Positions 43,236 to 51,924 of a stretch of 64,000 bases of DNA are shown one piece after another. A program made the translations under genes and the position numbers. A model generated the notes under the pieces. That model made no database searches. It had not been told where the DNA came from and worked only from the letters and a program-made list of their open reading frames with translations. The stretch covers positions 186,001 through 250,000 of the forward strand of contig UQLY01000001.1 of assembly GCA_900542015.1 (NCBI GenBank), read 5' to 3'. Position 1 is the stretch's first letter. The number at the start of each line of letters is the position of its first letter. Source of the stretch: an uncultured Lachnospiraceae bacterium (GTDB lineage Bacteria > Bacillota > Clostridia > Lachnospirales > Lachnospiraceae).

Positions 43236-44756
43236 TTACACATACCAGAACGGTTCTTCCGGTTCCTTTGTATAAACCAACAGCCCGGGCAGCTCCCGTT
43301 TCAGATATTCCTTCATATACGGCACGAAAATCTGTTCTATCCCGTAATGCCCTGCATCGATCACGGATAGTCCCCTTGCCACCGCATCAATTCCTTCATG
43401 ATGATCAATATCTCCGGTAATGTACACATCCGCCTTCAGCTCCAGCGCCGCGTCTATCATGCTGCCTCCGGAACCGGGACAGATCGCCGCCCTTTCCACT
43501 TCCGCATCCCCGTCACCGAATACCCTGACCCTGGAAATGCCGAAGCGCTCCTTTACAAACGCCGCGCATTCACGCAGCGTCATAATCCGGGGCAGAGTCC
43601 CGAAACGCCCGAAGCCCTCGGTGGAAATCTCATCTTCATAAGTCTTTAAAAGCACCTGGCGTCCCCGCAGCTTCAATTCATCCGCAGCCGCATCCGCCAT
43701 TCCCATAATATCAAAATTGGTGTGCATGGCAAAACAGCACATATCATTTTGCAGCAGGCGGATAATCCTTCTGCCAATAAAATGATCGGCGCGCACCTGC
43801 TTCATTCCTTTAAAAATCATCGGGTGATGGGTAATGATCATATCCGCACCCAGCCTGACCGCTTCTTCAACCGCCTCATCCGTAGCGTCCAGCGCAAGAT
43901 AAACGCTATGCACCTCTTTATCCGTCCTTCCCACAAGCAGGCCCACATTATCCCAATCCTGTGCAAAATGCGCCGGCGAAAGCTCTTCCAGCTTTCCCAT
44001 GATATCTTCACATTTCATACCCATACCTCCTGCCGTAAACTGCCGCCCGCCGCAGACTTGCTCCTGCCGGCAATCGTCCCCGCCGGCAATCGCTTCTTCC
44101 ACCAGGCTTAAATATTGCGTCAATTCTTCGATCCGCTCCCGCTTTGTGACCTTCAAAAGCAATTCTTTCGTCTTTTCCGCTTCTTTTTGCAAATATTCCT
44201 CAAAGACCCGGGGACGTTTTACCAAAAGGACCGGTCCGAAATAATCTTCTGTTATCTGACGGTAACCGCCGCGCTCTGCGCCCGCGCCGCCCGCTTTGAT
44301 AACGGTATAGTACTTTCCTTCATCCAGGACCATCGTTTCATCTATTATTTTTATGCCCTGCTGCCGCAGAAATGCCCGTACCAGAAAAATTTCCGACTGG
44401 GGCTGCAGCACAAGCTCCGGGAATTTGCCAAGCCTTGCAAAGCCCTCTTCCAGAATGCGGATCATCAGCCTGCCGCCCATGCCGGAGATCACCAGCGCGT
44501 CCGCTTCCCCCGGCTCTAAAGCGCCCGTGCCGTCGGAAAGCCTTGTTTCTATGTAATCCGACAGCCCGTATTTTTTGATATTTGCCCTTGCACGCTCCAG
44601 GGGTCCCTGCCTGACGTCCATCGCAATCACCCGGGAACACAGCCCACGCCTGCATAAATAGATCGACACATATCCATGGTCGCAGCCGATATCGGCAACA
44701 CGCCTGCCTTTTGAAACCATATTCACAACAGCCTGTAATCTTACCGATAATTCCAT
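43236..44756 (-). CDS. trmK-nif3: TrmK-Nif3 fusion: tRNA m1A22 methyltransferase plus Nif3-like metal protein
   Basis: Residues 1-225 are TrmK (LSVRLQAVVNMVSKGRRVADIGCDHGYVSIYL; later LVISGMGGRLMIRIL), which methylates A22 of tRNA. Residues about 247-506 are a Nif3/YqfO-type dinuclear metal protein (DIMGKLEELSPAHFAQDWDNVGLLVG, MIITHHPMIFKGMK, CFAMHTNFD, GDIDHHEGIDA). The two genes are normally separate neighbours; here they are in one frame. At the junction AGGAGG (44025-44030) lies six bases before ATG 44018, so Nif3 could also be made alone from an internal start. The gene overlaps the rpoD stop region. Confidence 0.92.
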   Translation of the reverse strand: MELSVRLQAVVNMVSKGRRVADIGCDHGYVSIYLCRRGLCSRVIAMDVRQGPLERARANIKKYGLSDYIETRLSDGTGALEPGEADALVISGMGGRLMIRILEEGFARLGKFPELVLQPQSEIFLVRAFLRQQGIKIIDETMVLDEGKYYTVIKAGGAGAERGGYRQITEDYFGPVLLVKRPRVFEEYLQKEAEKTKELLLKVTKRERIEELTQYLSLVEEAIAGGDDCRQEQVCGGRQFTAGGMGMKCEDIMGKLEELSPAHFAQDWDNVGLLVGRTDKEVHSVYLALDATDEAVEEAVRLGADMIITHHPMIFKGMKQVRADHFIGRRIIRLLQNDMCCFAMHTNFDIMGMADAAADELKLRGRQVLLKTYEDEISTEGFGRFGTLPRIMTLRECAAFVKERFGISRVRVFGDGDAEVERAAICPGSGGSMIDAALELKADVYITGDIDHHEGIDAVARGLSVIDAGHYGIEQIFVPYMKEYLKRELPGLLVYTKEPEEPFWYV

Positions 44757-44757
44757 A

Positions 44758-45867
44758 TCAATCCAAATAATCCTTCAGCTTGCGGCTTCTGCTGGGATGG
44801 CGGAGCTTCCGAAGCGCCTTTGCCTCAATCTGGCGGATACGCTCACGGGTAACGTTAAATTCTTTCCCCACTTCTTCCAGGGTACGCGCCCTTCCGTCGT
44901 CCAGACCGAAACGCAGCTTTAACACTTTCTGTTCCCTTTCCGTCAAAGTATCCAGCACCTCGCCCAACTGTTCCCGCAAAAGCGTAAACGCCGCGGCGTC
45001 CGCCGGTACGGGTACGTTGTCGTCCTGGATAAAATCGCCCAGATGAGAATCCTCTTCTTCGCCGATGGGCGTCTCCAAAGAAACCGGTTCCTGGGAAATC
45101 TTCAAAATCTCCCGGACACGGTCTACCGGCATATTCATTTCCTTGGCAATCTCTTCCGGGGTAGGTTCGCGCCCCAACTCCTGCAATAACTGTCTGCTGA
45201 CGCGAATCAGCTTATTGATCGTCTCAACCATATGCACCGGGATACGGATCGTCCTTGCCTGATCCGCAATCGCCCTTGTAATCGCCTGTCTGATCCACCA
45301 CGTCGCGTAGGTGGAAAATTTATATCCCTTCCGGTAATCGAATTTTTCCACAGCCTTAATCAGACCCAGGTTTCCTTCCTGAATCAGATCCAAAAACAGC
45401 ATGCCTCTTCCCACATATCTTTTGGCAATGGAAACAACAAGACGGAGATTCGCCTCGGCAAGCCTTTTTTTCGCTTCCTCGTCTCCCTCTTCCATTCTCT
45501 TAGCAAGCTCAATCTCCTCTTCGGCTGTCAAAAGCGGCACCGTTCCGATTTCCTTCAGATACATGCGGACCGGATCTTCAATGCTGATGCCGTCCGGCAC
45601 GGAAAGGTCCAGGTTTTCCACGTCTACCTCTTCCGCCTCGGCGAGAATGATTTCCTCATCCGGCTCGTCGTCATCCGTCATCCTCAGTACATCAACACCG
45701 TTTTGTTCCAGGGTTTCCAGAATCTTATCATACTGCTCCTCTTCCAATCCGAGATCCGCAAAATGATTGATGATTTCCTGATAATCCAGAACATTTTTCT
45801 TCTTTTTCGCAGTCGCCATGAGAGATTTCATTTTCTCATCAAACTTTGCCTGTGTGTTTTCATCCAT
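44758..45867 (-). CDS. rpoD: Primary sigma factor (sigma-70/SigA)
   Basis: This housekeeping sigma factor is about 369 residues. Region 1.2 is DGISIEDPVRMYLKEIGTVPLLTAEEEIELAKR, region 2 is FLDLIQEGNLGLIKAVEKFDYRKGYKFSTYATWWIRQAI, region 3 is about 230-300, and region 4.2 is TLEEVGKEFNVTRERIRQIEAKALRKLRHPSR. Region 1.1 is short and acidic. ATG 45867 with GGATGGAG at seven bases is preferred to the frame start at 45888. It lies between dnaG and trmK-nif3, the classical macromolecular synthesis arrangement. Confidence 0.97.
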   Translation of the reverse strand: MDENTQAKFDEKMKSLMATAKKKKNVLDYQEIINHFADLGLEEEQYDKILETLEQNGVDVLRMTDDDEPDEEIILAEAEEVDVENLDLSVPDGISIEDPVRMYLKEIGTVPLLTAEEEIELAKRMEEGDEEAKKRLAEANLRLVVSIAKRYVGRGMLFLDLIQEGNLGLIKAVEKFDYRKGYKFSTYATWWIRQAITRAIADQARTIRIPVHMVETINKLIRVSRQLLQELGREPTPEEIAKEMNMPVDRVREILKISQEPVSLETPIGEEEDSHLGDFIQDDNVPVPADAAAFTLLREQLGEVLDTLTEREQKVLKLRFGLDDGRARTLEEVGKEFNVTRERIRQIEAKALRKLRHPSRSRKLKDYLD

Positions 45868-45909
45868 CTTACTGCTCCATCCTTCCATTTCTGATTACAT
45901 ATTTTAACC

Positions 45910-47766
45910 TTAATCCAGAGAAATATGCGTTTTCTGCAGTTCCTGCAGCGCCTTCTTCGCCTCTAAAATGCGGGTAAAGGCATTCTTATCGCTGCCGCCT
46001 GTTTCCATACAGGTCTGTAAACTTGCGCGCTTGATACTGACAAGAATATCATGAAGCGCCTTTTCCTTCTCCTCTTTGGTGGCAAATTCCGACGTTTCAT
46101 CCTCAAGCTCCACCTCGTTGATCCCCATCACGCGCCTGATATGATCGGATATTTTGGTACAAAAAAGCGATGCAATCTCCTTTTGTTCCTCTTCGGAAGC
46201 TTCTTCGTCCGCCTGCAGCGTCGTCATAATCGCCGACGGGCTCGGGGTCTGCCCCGCCTCCAGCGCCTCAAAAAGCTTCTTTGCCGCCTTCCTGTGAATC
46301 CCCTGTGCAAAATCGTCGGGAGAAATATATTGTTTAATCCTGGGATAAAGACGCGGTTCGTCCACCAGCCAGGTCAATAATATTTTCTGGTTTTTCAAAA
46401 GAGGCTCGTCCCGCTTTTCCTGCTTTTGCACCTCTTCGGGCTCCCGCCGCCTTACCAGTCCGGCATTCATTTCCTGCCGGTTGGCAAAAGCCGCCACGCT
46501 CTTGCACATTTCCTCATAACCGAAATGATATTTCTCACAAGCCACTTCGATAAACGGCTTGGCGTCCTCAAACTGATCCGCTACCTGATAAAGCTTCTCC
46601 ACAACGGTGCGCCGGAATTTCATTTTGCTCTCGGGAACCTTCATATCATAATCCCGCTCCAGCATCCGCAGTTCAAAGGAAAAACTGTCTTCCGCGTTTT
46701 CAATTCTTTCCTCAAACGCTTCCCTGCCCAGATTTTTCATAAACTCATCGGGGTCCTTATACGGCTCCAAATGCAGTATTTTCCCGGTCAGTCCCACGTC
46801 CCGCAAAATGCCGATGGCGCGAAGCGCCGCCTTGATCCCCGCGCCGTCGCTGTCATAGGCAAGGATCACGTTTTCCGTATAACGTCTGAGCAGACTTGCC
46901 TGTCCGCTTGTAAACGCCGTTCCCAAAGAGGCTACCGCTTCCGTGAAGCCCGCCTGGTGCATGGCGATGACGTCCATATATCCTTCGCATAAAATCATAT
47001 GATTTTTACGCGCTGTTCTGGCAAAATTCAACCCGTACAAATTACGGCTTTTATCAAACACTTCCGTTTCCGGGGAATTTAAATACTTCGGTTCTCCTTC
47101 TCCGATGACCCTGCCGCCGAACCCGATCACCCTGTGATTGATATCCTGAATGGGAAACATGACCCTGTTCCAGAATTTATCGCTCATGCCGTATTTTTCA
47201 TGATAAGTGGCAAGTCCCGCGTCCCGGATCTGCTCGTCGGTATATCCTTTGCTCTTTAAATACTGCGTCAGATCATTGCTTTTGACATTGGCAAAGCCCA
47301 GACCGAATTTCTTCATGGTCTCGTCCGACAACTGCCTGTCCCGAAAATAGTTTAATCCCGTCGCTCCCTGAGGCGCCCGCAGTTGATAATAAAAATAGTT
47401 CGCCGCGTCTTTGTTAAGCTCCAGCATCTTCGCCCGCCTGCTCATCTGCCGTTTGGCGTTTTCGTCATATTCCGCCTCGGGCAGCCTGACTCCCGCACGC
47501 TCCGCAAGCTGTCTTAACGCCTCCGGGAATGTGAAATTTTCATATTCCATGACAAAGGTAAAGACATTGCCCCCGGCGCCGCATCCGAAGCATTTATAAA
47601 TCTGCTTGTTTCTGCTGACCATAAAGGACCCTGTCTTTTCATTATGAAAGGGACATAATCCTACATAGTTGCTGCCTTTTTTTTTGATCCGGACATATCC
47701 CGAAATCACATCCACAATATCATTCTTTTGTCTGACTTCTTCTATCAATTCTTCCGGATAATACAT
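45910..47766 (-). CDS. dnaG: DNA primase
   Basis: The 618-residue primase has the N-terminal zinc finger (GLCPFHNEKTGSFMVSRN, YKCFGCGAGGNVF; residues about 38-66), the catalytic core, and a Toprim domain (about 255-340; MILCEGYMDVIAMHQAGF, ILAYDSDGAGIKAAL). The C-terminal region (about 440-618) is the helicase-binding part. It makes RNA primers at the replication fork. GGAG precedes the ATG. dgt is 13 bases upstream and rpoD 43 bases downstream. Confidence 0.97.
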   Translation of the reverse strand: MYYPEELIEEVRQKNDIVDVISGYVRIKKKGSNYVGLCPFHNEKTGSFMVSRNKQIYKCFGCGAGGNVFTFVMEYENFTFPEALRQLAERAGVRLPEAEYDENAKRQMSRRAKMLELNKDAANYFYYQLRAPQGATGLNYFRDRQLSDETMKKFGLGFANVKSNDLTQYLKSKGYTDEQIRDAGLATYHEKYGMSDKFWNRVMFPIQDINHRVIGFGGRVIGEGEPKYLNSPETEVFDKSRNLYGLNFARTARKNHMILCEGYMDVIAMHQAGFTEAVASLGTAFTSGQASLLRRYTENVILAYDSDGAGIKAALRAIGILRDVGLTGKILHLEPYKDPDEFMKNLGREAFEERIENAEDSFSFELRMLERDYDMKVPESKMKFRRTVVEKLYQVADQFEDAKPFIEVACEKYHFGYEEMCKSVAAFANRQEMNAGLVRRREPEEVQKQEKRDEPLLKNQKILLTWLVDEPRLYPRIKQYISPDDFAQGIHRKAAKKLFEALEAGQTPSPSAIMTTLQADEEASEEEQKEIASLFCTKISDHIRRVMGINEVELEDETSEFATKEEKEKALHDILVSIKRASLQTCMETGGSDKNAFTRILEAKKALQELQKTHISLD

Positions 47767-47778
47767 ATCTCTTCTCCG

Positions 47779-48786
47779 TCAGCCATGCCAGGTCTTGGGA
47801 ATAAACAACTCCTCATACTTCGCTATGGCAAATCTATCGGTCATGGCTCCCACATAATCGCAGACAATCTGCTCTCTGGGCGTGCCGTCCCGCTCCATTA
47901 AATCCAGTGTCTCCCGGGGTATTTTATCTAAATGCGTCAGATAATATTCATAGAGAGCTTCCATCAGCATTTCCGCCTTGCCCTCTTCCCCCTTTGCAAC
48001 CGGGTTCTGATATACATTTTCAAACATAAACTGCCGCATTTCCTTCATTGCCTTTGCAACCGGCTCCGACATGACAATATCGTTTTTCCCGCGGCTGTTG
48101 GTCACGATATCATGGATAAAGCTGTCAAGGCGTTCCGACAGGGTATAGCCGATCACCGCGCCGATGCTTTTCGGCACATCCTCATCCTTTAAAATATTCG
48201 CCCTGATGGCGTCGTCCATGTCATGATGAATATAAGCGATTTTGTCGGAAAGCCTTACAATCTTTCCCTCCAGCGTAGAGGGCATTTTAGAAGTCTGATG
48301 ATTTCTGATCCCATCCTTTACCTCATAGGTAAGATTCAATCCCTGTCCGTGCTTTTCCAACACTTCAACGGTCCGCACGCTCTGTTCGCTGTGCTCAAAT
48401 CCAAAAGGACAGACCCTGTTAAGCGCACGCTCTCCCGCATGTCCGAACGGCGTGTGTCCCAGATCGTGTCCCAGGGCAATCGCCTCTACCAGATCCTCGT
48501 TTAACTGCAGCGCCTTGGCAATGGTCCTGGCATTTTGAGACACTTCAAGGGTGTGAGTCAGCCTCGTCCGGTAATGATCTCCGTCCGGCGTCAGGAATAC
48601 CTGCGTCTTATCCTTTAGCCTGCGGAAAGACTTGCTGTGGATAATACGGTCCCTGTCGCGCTGAAAAACAGGGCGGATATCGCATTGCTCCTCTTCCCTT
48701 GACCGCCCCCTGCTATCTTTGCTCAGGCAGGCGTAAGGACTTAAATATTCACTTTCCCATTTTTCCAGATTTTCCCGAATAGTCAT
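47779..48786 (-). CDS. dgt: dGTPase-like HD triphosphohydrolase
   Basis: The HD-superfamily protein of about 335 residues releases triphosphate from dNTPs. Motifs: RLTHTLEVSQNARTIAKAL (first His), IALGHDLGHTPFGHAGERAL (HD pair), KIAYIHHDMDDAIRAN (later His/Asp). It belongs to the short dGTPase type 2 group. ATG 48786 with AGGAAG upstream is used. In many Firmicutes this gene heads the dnaG-rpoD operon, as here. Confidence 0.92.
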   Translation of the reverse strand: MTIRENLEKWESEYLSPYACLSKDSRGRSREEEQCDIRPVFQRDRDRIIHSKSFRRLKDKTQVFLTPDGDHYRTRLTHTLEVSQNARTIAKALQLNEDLVEAIALGHDLGHTPFGHAGERALNRVCPFGFEHSEQSVRTVEVLEKHGQGLNLTYEVKDGIRNHQTSKMPSTLEGKIVRLSDKIAYIHHDMDDAIRANILKDEDVPKSIGAVIGYTLSERLDSFIHDIVTNSRGKNDIVMSEPVAKAMKEMRQFMFENVYQNPVAKGEEGKAEMLMEALYEYYLTHLDKIPRETLDLMERDGTPREQIVCDYVGAMTDRFAIAKYEELFIPKTWHG

Positions 48787-48973
48787 ATCTGATTCTTCCT
48801 TTTTTTGCCTCATAAGACAAATTTCCGATTTTCATACGCCTACTTTACATATTCTGCGTTATCCTTTTATTTCCTTTTTTTATTTTTTCCGAGGTTAAAT
48901 TTCGAGACTAAATTCCGAAGTTGAATCCAGCGGTTAAATGCCATTACGGGCTTCCCGCCGCAGACTGATCGGT

Positions 48974-49078
48974 TCAGTTATCTTCAATCCCCTTTTTCGT
49001 CCTCTCGATCGCCTTTTGAATCAACTGCTTTGCCTTTTCGTAATCTTTAAATATGCACAAAAGGGATCGGCGAATCAC
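48974..49078 (-). other. Possible 34-codon small ORF overlapping a stop codon
   Basis: A GTG overlaps the TGA of the binding-protein gene (GTGA) and opens 34 codons ending with an amphipathic Lys/Glu-rich helix (KDYEKAKQLIQKAIERTKKG). Codon choice looks gene-like, but a terminator lies across its start, so it may be the leftover tail of a longer gene. The surrounding 48787-49058 stretch holds nothing else recognisable except the expected dgt promoter region. Confidence 0.25.
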
Positions 49079-49089
49079 TCGCCAATCCC
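49059..49089 (-). terminator. Terminator overlapping the end of the binding-protein gene
   Basis: On the minus strand GGGATTGGCGA pairs with TCGCCGATCCC around the TGA stop, followed by TTTT. The stem uses the last codons of the gene. Confidence 0.75.
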
Positions 49090-50271
49090 TGCATAGCCGG
49101 TTTTTTCTATGATTTCCTGTCCCTCTTCGGACAGTACCCATTGCAGTAGCTTACCTACATTTTCGTTGTCGTTTCCTTCATAGGTTACGGCATACAAAGG
49201 TGTGGTAACCGGGTACTTTCCGCTCCTGATATTTTCTACCGTAGGCGCTATCCCGTCCACGCTCAGCATTTTAATGTCCGGATTCTGAATGATGCCTTCC
49301 ACATAATACCGGAAGGAAAAGCCGATGGAATTGCGTCTGTTCTTATAAGACGCCACTTCTTCTATGATGCCCATCATGAAATCATTGTACTGCTCCATAG
49401 GCGCCTGCATAAGCTCTCTGCCGTCCATAAAGCGGATCAGCATACTTTGACTGCCGCTGCCCTCATTTCTCTGAAAAGCGGCAATTTCCTCATCTCTGCC
49501 GCCAACCTCTTTCCAATTGGTAATCTCTCCGGCATAAATATCCCGTATCTGTTCCGTGGTTAAGGAATCCACGGGATTGTCTTTATGTACGATAAATACA
49601 AACGCCTCGCTGCCGATGGGCGTATAGACAAATTCCGTTCCCTGCTCCTTCGCATAGGCAATCTGCTCCTGCGAGGGATAAGCCCCGAAGAAAATATCCG
49701 TCTCCCGCTTTGCCAAAGCTTCATATCCCGTAACCGTATTCTGATATTTGAAAACGTCGTCCTGAAACGTTACCGTATCGGGGTAAACAGCGTTGACAAA
49801 CGCCGAATAAACCGGAAAAACCGCAGCCGCTCCGTCGATTACCGGCAAATCCCCCTCCAGCCGCAAAGCCGCTTCATGATCCAGGGTCACAATTTTGGAA
49901 TCCTGATCAAATGGCAGATATTCCTCGCAGTTGATATTCGGCGAAGTGTTGACCGTTATACTTTCTTCGTATTTTATCATACCGATATTCACGGACAGCG
50001 CAACCAGAAAGATTCCAAAGCATGATGTCCAGATGATAAGGACTCTTTTTTTATTTTTAAATATAATTAACGGCAGGAATAACGCAATGGGCAGAAACAT
50101 ACTGACATATGCCAAAATATCAGCCACACCTGCGTTGTACATCATCCATAAATAAGCGTACAGCCCCATATTTCCCCCGACCCAAAGGGCAAAAAGAAAC
50201 AATAAAATCCTGCCGACTATTTTCAAAAACCGCCAAAGTCCCTCAGGCATCCCGTTACGCTTCCGTTCCAT
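49075..50271 (-). CDS. Membrane-anchored PstS-like substrate-binding protein
   Basis: The 398-residue protein starts with three membrane helices (about 16-38, 48-70, 75-97). A periplasmic-binding-protein fold then follows (about 120-395): DGAAAVFPVYSAFVNAVYP, ETDIFFGAYPSQEQI, TTEQIRDIYAGEITNWKEVGG and AFQRNEGSGSQSMLIRFM. The EGSGSQ loop is the oxyanion-binding motif of PstS/phosphate-binding proteins. Most PstS proteins are lipoproteins; here three helices replace the lipid anchor. No transporter genes are adjacent, so sensing is as likely as uptake. The terminator overlaps its stop. Confidence 0.82.
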   Translation of the reverse strand: MERKRNGMPEGLWRFLKIVGRILLFLFALWVGGNMGLYAYLWMMYNAGVADILAYVSMFLPIALFLPLIIFKNKKRVLIIWTSCFGIFLVALSVNIGMIKYEESITVNTSPNINCEEYLPFDQDSKIVTLDHEAALRLEGDLPVIDGAAAVFPVYSAFVNAVYPDTVTFQDDVFKYQNTVTGYEALAKRETDIFFGAYPSQEQIAYAKEQGTEFVYTPIGSEAFVFIVHKDNPVDSLTTEQIRDIYAGEITNWKEVGGRDEEIAAFQRNEGSGSQSMLIRFMDGRELMQAPMEQYNDFMMGIIEEVASYKNRRNSIGFSFRYYVEGIIQNPDIKMLSVDGIAPTVENIRSGKYPVTTPLYAVTYEGNDNENVGKLLQWVLSEEGQEIIEKTGYAGIGE

Positions 50272-50421
50272 CCGTTTTCCCCCTCAAAACCGATCTTGCT
50301 ATTTCTTATTCGGATAACTTTGACAAATCCGTAATATTGCTAAAAGCACTATGACGCTTATAAGCATATCACAGTTTTTGCATTTATACATCTGTTTCAG
50401 AAGAAAAAACAGCACTTTTCC

Positions 50422-50486
50422 AACCTCATAATGCGCCAATCAGACATTTTTACAACCTCATAATTCTCTAATCAGACATTTTTCCA
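50422..50486. repeat. Two tandem 32-base repeats upstream of the PstS-like gene
   Basis: AACCTCATAAT, a variable hexamer, then ATCAGACATTTTT occurs twice with a period of 32 bases, followed by a partial third start (CCAAC). It lies 150-215 bases upstream of the gene at 50271. It could be paired binding sites or a relic of intergenic repeats. Elsewhere in 50272-50565 I see only AT-rich sequence with no gene. Confidence 0.6.
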
Positions 50487-50565
50487 ACTTTTAGCATATA
50501 CCTCCCCCTCATAACTACCAAAAAATCCCGACCAGCCGCCAAATCCGGTCACAAAATCCAGCCAC

Positions 50566-50742
50566 AAAAAAAGCCGGGACTTCCCCAGGGAGGCGGCAAT
50601 CGGGTCCGGCACGAAAACCTTTATAAAGGCGCCGGTCCTTAATCCGCGTTTTATGCGGATTTAGTACCGCTGCGCCTTTATAGAGCGAAAGCGTGTTTTC
50701 GTGCCGGATCCGATTGCCGCCTCCCGGTCAGCTCCGACTTTT
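50566..50742. repeat. Palindromic core-and-arms element, copy B
   Basis: Arms 50588-50618 and 50695-50725 are complementary over 31 bases with one G-T pair. Read on the minus strand it has the shared GCGAAAGC/ACGCTTTCGCTC strand, the GGTAC-like inner stem with ATCCGC/GCGGAT, and a second stem TATAAAGGCGC/GCGCCTTTATA. The first conserved pair is GAAAAC/GTTTTC here, against GGAAAC/GTTTCC in copies A and C. Outer A-rich and T-rich flanks are terminator-like. It lies directly after the anti-sigma-like gene. Confidence 0.85.
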
Positions 50743-50751
50743 TACTCCCTT

Positions 50752-51924
50752 TTATTCCATCTTCGGTACATAAACCGCATAGGTTACCGTACCGTCTTCA
50801 TTTAAGGTAAATACGTCTATTACCATGCTATCCAGGGTCTCACCGCCGGACCAGCCGCTGATACGGATTGTTCCGGCTTTTTTATCGGGGAACAGTTCCC
50901 CTACAGAATACTCTCCCTCTCCGGCTGTTCCGTCCTCAAGTTCATAGGAAAACGCGACATCCCCCTCTTTATCCGGCGTCAGTACCTGCACCGTGGATTC
51001 GATCCTGTCGGCATACAGTTCCAGATTTTCAGGATTTTCATAGAGGCGGTTCATAAACTCCTCGATATCCGCGGGGATTTCCGCCTCATCCTCCGCTTCA
51101 TCGCCTTCCATCGATTTTTCCCATTCCTCCAAATATGCCTTCGCCGCTTCGGGATCTCCCTTGGACGCATCGATCGGAAGCACAAACAAAGCGTTTAAGC
51201 CGTCATAAGCCTCGTTTCTCGTGATTTCGCCCGTGGCTTCATCATAACCGTAAGCCTGCTGATCATAGAAAGTGCCTTCGTTTACGCTAAAGTACAGTCC
51301 CTTATCGGCAAAGATTTCCACATTGTCGCATTCCACCAGGCGGTAAAGAATGCCGTCCTGCACAAATTCCGCGTATCCGCCGCCCATAGTCACAGCATTG
51401 TGCATGTTCGGGTCCATTCCCTTAATCAGCGGGGACATAAAAAACGTTTCCTCCCCATAAGCCTCGCTGTCCGTATCCGGCATAGGGCTTCCGTCTTCCT
51501 TTTCGATCGCCGCCACTACGTAGGTCTTATCATCTTTTACATCGCCTTCTTCTACATATTCCGAAAGATTCTTTCCGCTTGCGACCCCGAGCAGAGAAAC
51601 CGTATATCCTCCGGCTGTCTGCTTTTCGTTAATCATAACCGCGTCGTCGCTTTCAAAGGCTTTCGCAAGTTTACTCATTTCATTTTCCTGCGCCACCTGC
51701 GCCGGCGTCAGATATCTCCATGCCGCATAAACGCTTCCCGATCCCAGCACAAATACCGCCGCCGCGATTGCCGCCGCCATGGGCAGCCGTCCCGCTTTTC
51801 CTTTTTTTGCTTTCATATGCTCCATCTCCTTTACTCTTTCCAGCGTCCGTTCGTTCAGACAGGACCCCGGCTGTTCAACCGGAGAAAGGGCTTGTTTTAA
51901 AAGTTCATCTATCTGCTTACTCAT
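50752..51924 (-). CDS. Membrane anti-sigma-like protein partner of the ECF sigma factor
   Basis: The product of about 390 residues starts with a cytoplasmic helical stretch (KQIDELLKQALSPVEQPGSCLNERTLERVKEME), then one membrane helix (about residues 49-68; PMAAAIAAAVFVLGSGSVYAAW), then a large extracytoplasmic region rich in Asp/Glu. No zinc motif of the ZAS type is present. The position, with an ATGAGTAA overlap with the sigma gene, supports an anti-sigma or sensor role. The DUF4179-like outer part would receive the signal. It ends at palindromic copy B. Confidence 0.75.
   Translation of the reverse strand: MSKQIDELLKQALSPVEQPGSCLNERTLERVKEMEHMKAKKGKAGRLPMAAAIAAAVFVLGSGSVYAAWRYLTPAQVAQENEMSKLAKAFESDDAVMINEKQTAGGYTVSLLGVASGKNLSEYVEEGDVKDDKTYVVAAIEKEDGSPMPDTDSEAYGEETFFMSPLIKGMDPNMHNAVTMGGGYAEFVQDGILYRLVECDNVEIFADKGLYFSVNEGTFYDQQAYGYDEATGEITRNEAYDGLNALFVLPIDASKGDPEAAKAYLEEWEKSMEGDEAEDEAEIPADIEEFMNRLYENPENLELYADRIESTVQVLTPDKEGDVAFSYELEDGTAGEGEYSVGELFPDKKAGTIRISGWSGGETLDSMVIDVFTLNEDGTVTYAVYVPKME

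Noticed and set aside
50422..50486. Possible CRISPR array
   Set aside because: Only two units, no spacers of uniform length, and no cas genes in the window.
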